Origin: Mycolicibacterium sp. CBMA 234
Lineage (GTDB): Bacteria; Actinomycetota; Actinomycetes; Mycobacteriales; Mycobacteriaceae
Assembly (NCBI RefSeq): GCF_009729415.1
Contig: NZ_MPKW01000025.1
Location: 1 to 64,000, forward strand
DNA: 64,000 nucleotides
Direction of reading: 5' to 3'
Part shown: one piece after another, positions 61,782-64,000 of the stretch
Numbering within the stretch: the stretch's first letter is position 1
Layout: each line of letters opens with the position of its first letter
Position numbers and translations under genes: made by a program
Notes under the pieces: model-generated
Seen by the model: the letters and a program-made list of their open reading frames with translations, nothing else
Database searches by the model: none
What the model was told of the DNA's origin: nothing

Positions 61782-62795
61782 CTAGCGGGTCATCCCGGGG
61801 ATCGTGGCGGTCAACGGCGTCGCTGCGGCGGGGTGCGGCTGGACGGCCGCCGGGGCCGGAACCATGGGCGCTGCGGGCGCCGGAGCTGGGGCGGCGGGTG
61901 CGGGCGCTGCCGGTGCGGCCGGTGCGGCCGCGGGTGCCGGTGCCCCCGGCAGTGTCACCTTGAAGCCGTTGACGATCGCGTCGGTCGCACCACCGGACGC
62001 CACGGTCACCTGCGCACTGGTGGTCACCGACAACGTGACCAGGTAGCGGTCGGCGCCTGACGTGGCGATGATGTGCCGCCGCGAGGTGTTCAGCGTCATG
62101 TTGTTCTCGCGGAAGGTGCCTTCGATGATCGACGACGGCATGCCGTCGTAGTCAGTCATCGAGCCGTCGGTGGACCGCCACGCGACCTGCTGCTGGCTGT
62201 CGATGAAGCCGTGGCTGATGGCTTCCTTCGGGTCGAAGTCGCCGACCAGCTTGTAGACCTGCAGTGCGGCGTTCGAGGTGTAGAGACCGTCGCCGCCGAC
62301 GCGGTCCGCGATGACGGCGAAGGCGTCGGGCACGTTGGGGTCAGGCACCGGAGCCCATCCCCGCGGCATCGGCAGGACGATGTTCAGTGCCGTGAAGCCG
62401 GCCGCTGCCTGTTTCTGCATCGCCACGTTGTGGGCGTGGAAGTAGTCGGCGATGGTCCCCGCAGTGGCAGGCGCGAGAGCCGGTGCGGGGGCTGGGACCG
62501 GGGCTGGCGCTGGGGCCGGCGGGATGACGGGTTGCGCCACGGCGGGCTGCGGAAGCGTCGCGGGCTGGCCGGCGGGGATGAACGCGGGGCCGGCCGGTTG
62601 CGCGGCGGGCACGGGCGCCGGGGCGGCCGCGACGGTGACGGTCTGGGTCACTGTCGCGGCCGCTGGAGCGGGGACGACGGGCTGCGGCGGCAGCGGCTCA
62701 GCTGAGGCGACATTGCCGGCGAAGCCGACGACGCCCGCCAGGCCTGCGGCGATGCCCCCTGCCAGAAGTCGCCAGTGGCGGCCGTTCTCGAACAT
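61782..62795 (-). CDS. Secreted Pro/Ala-rich Mtc28-like protein
   Basis: An exported protein of 337 residues (equivalent to the proline-rich antigen Mtc28 of M. tuberculosis). Signal peptide at about 1-32 (LLAGGIAAGLAGVVGFAGNVASA). A Pro/Ala-rich stretch (about 33-110) precedes a globular domain of the LpqN-like type (FTALNIVLPMPRGWAPVPDP; SSIIEGTFRENNMTLNTSRRH). The C-terminal tail is again Ala/Pro repeats. The ATG at 62795 follows GGAAGGACC; the upstream frame is open. Divergent from leuS. Confidence 0.88.
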   Translation of the reverse strand: MFENGRHWRLLAGGIAAGLAGVVGFAGNVASAEPLPPQPVVPAPAAATVTQTVTVAAAPAPVPAAQPAGPAFIPAGQPATLPQPAVAQPVIPPAPAPAPVPAPAPALAPATAGTIADYFHAHNVAMQKQAAAGFTALNIVLPMPRGWAPVPDPNVPDAFAVIADRVGGDGLYTSNAALQVYKLVGDFDPKEAISHGFIDSQQQVAWRSTDGSMTDYDGMPSSIIEGTFRENNMTLNTSRRHIIATSGADRYLVTLSVTTSAQVTVASGGATDAIVNGFKVTLPGAPAPAAAPAAPAAPAPAAPAPAPAAPMVPAPAAVQPHPAAATPLTATIPGMTR

Positions 62796-63012
62796 GTGGC
62801 GTCGGTCCTTCCGCTTCACTGCTGCCTCACGCGTTTCACTGGAAGGACTGTATGTAGGTGTCTGCGGGGCCCACCAGGTCCGACGCGCACCTGCAACCGT
62901 GCTCTGACCGCACTGCAACGGAACCGAGACCATTGGCCTTCCAGCAGTCCACTGTCAGTCCGCTGGCTGGCGTGATGCAGGTCGCGCCGGGGGTGTTGAC
63001 TACCCTGTGCAC

Positions 63013-64000
63013 GTGAGCGATTCCCCGAATGCGCAGGCAGGCGTGCGTCCCGAGGCGGCCGCGGCCGTCGACGCCGACAGCCCGCAGCACCGTTACACCG
63101 CCGACCTGGCCGGCCGCATCGAGGCCGATTGGCAGCAGGTGTGGACGGACCGCGGGACCTTTAACGTGCCCAACCCCGTCGGCTCGCTCGCACCCACCGA
63201 CGGCTCGGCGGTGCCCGCCGACAAGATGTTCGTGCAGGACATGTTCCCGTATCCGTCGGGCGACGGCCTGCACGTCGGGCACCCGCTCGGCTACATCGCC
63301 ACCGACGTGTACGCCCGCTATTTCCGGATGACGGGCCGCAACGTCTTGCACGCCTTGGGCTTTGACGCCTTCGGCCTGCCCGCCGAGCAGTACGCGGTGC
63401 AGACGGGGACGCACCCGCGGACCCGCACCGAGGCCAACATCGTCAACTTCCGCCGGCAGCTGGGGCGGCTGGGCCTGGGCCACGATTCCCGGCGCAGCTT
63501 CGCCACCACCGACACCGACTTCTACAAGTGGACGCAGTGGATCTTCCTGCAGATCTACAACGCCTGGTTCGACGCTTCGCAGCAGAAGGCCCGGCCCATC
63601 GCCGAGCTGATCGCTGAATTCGATTCCGGCGCACGGACTCTCGAGGACGGTCGGGACTGGTCGGCATTGTCGGCCGCCGAGCGCGCCCTGGTGGTCGACT
63701 CGCATCGTCTGGTGTACCGCTCCGATTCGATGGTGAACTGGTGCCCCGGCCTGGGCACCGTGCTGGCCAACGAGGAGGTCACCTCCGACGGTCGCAGTGA
63801 GCGCGGCAATTTCCCGGTGTTCCGGAAGCGGTTGCGGCAGTGGATGATGCGCATCACCGCCTACTCGGACCGACTGCTCGACGACCTGGATGTGCTGGAC
63901 TGGCCGGACAAGGTCAAGGCCATGCAGCGCAACTGGATCGGCAAGTCGACCGGTGCCGCCGTCCAGTTCTCCGCAGGTGCCGCGGCCATAGAGGTCTTCA
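63013..64000 (+). CDS. leuS: Leucyl-tRNA synthetase, N-terminal part
   Basis: Charges tRNA-Leu with leucine. 329 residues are seen before the window ends. The catalytic HIGH-type motif is HVGHPLG in MFPYPSGDGLHVGHPLGY; the N-terminal VPNPVGSLAP and the MVNWCPGLGTVLANEEV segment leading into the editing region are typical. The GTG at 63013 is chosen by homology; TTGACTACCCT about 13 bases upstream contains a likely -10 box (TACCCT), so the mRNA may be leaderless. Truncated by the window edge, not by mutation. Confidence 0.96.
   Translation, partial: MSDSPNAQAGVRPEAAAAVDADSPQHRYTADLAGRIEADWQQVWTDRGTFNVPNPVGSLAPTDGSAVPADKMFVQDMFPYPSGDGLHVGHPLGYIATDVYARYFRMTGRNVLHALGFDAFGLPAEQYAVQTGTHPRTRTEANIVNFRRQLGRLGLGHDSRRSFATTDTDFYKWTQWIFLQIYNAWFDASQQKARPIAELIAEFDSGARTLEDGRDWSALSAAERALVVDSHRLVYRSDSMVNWCPGLGTVLANEEVTSDGRSERGNFPVFRKRLRQWMMRITAYSDRLLDDLDVLDWPDKVKAMQRNWIGKSTGAAVQFSAGAAAIEVF

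Overview
The window is chromosomal DNA of a rapidly growing mycobacterium (Mycolicibacterium-like), spanning the replication origin. GC is high, and gene order matches the known mycobacterial oriC neighbourhood on both sides of dnaA. The dnaA and yidC genes start with TTG and many others with GTG. Several ParB-binding parS sequences (TGTTTCACGTGAAACA and variants) are scattered through the region. Names are given by recognising proteins and gene order; no database search was run.

Layout. Positions 1-112 hold a dehydrogenase fragment cut off by a G24C11 homopolymer, probably an assembly join. 0.3-10.2 kb is the growth and division cluster fhaA, fhaB, pstP, rodA, pbpA, pknA, pknB, followed by trpG, a DUF881 protein, crgA, a PH-domain protein, ppiA and cwsA. 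14.3-19.0 kb is a genomic island at the 3' end of tRNA-Ala, with a duplicated tRNA end as flanking repeats. 19.0-31.4 kb, on the minus strand, carries tRNA-Ile, a DLW-39-like microprotein, tRNA-Ala, a DUF3566 protein, gyrA, a small monooxygenase, gyrB, dciA, recF, gnd, dnaN, the oriC spacer and dnaA. 32.0-38.3 kb, on the plus strand, is rpmH, rnpA, yidD, yidC, jag, rsmG, parA, parB and a GNAT-like protein. 38.2-44.7 kb is accessory: a proline iminopeptidase, a decayed cyclase/ATPase regulator, an XRE regulator with a divergent MFS exporter, and a MarR regulator with a divergent cupin. 44.7-55.6 kb, on the minus strand, is mutT4, a DUF6049 protein, murJ, sigM, its anti-sigma factor, trxB, trxA and cwlM. 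55.7-64 kb holds pcnA, a calcium-repeat protein, a mycothiol-dependent-isomerase-like protein, an MFS protein, a YqgE protein, a TipA-type regulator, a Cys-tailed membrane protein, an Apa/Mtc28-like secreted protein and the start of leuS.

How it fits together. PknA/PknB and PstP set the phosphorylation state of wall-synthesis proteins. Several known partners are in this window: FhaA, the MurJ pseudokinase region that binds FhaA, CwlM, RodA/PbpA, CrgA and CwsA. The centre provides initiation (DnaA, DnaN, oriC), helicase loading (DciA), supercoiling (GyrAB) and segregation (ParAB-parS).

The least explained part is the tRNA-Ala island. It carries a winged-helix protein, a HIT hydrolase and a nucleotidyltransferase as one group, and a soluble protein overlapping a four-helix membrane protein as a second. 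No integrase is visible. It has the look of a small mobile defence or conflict island and is the best candidate here for an undescribed system.
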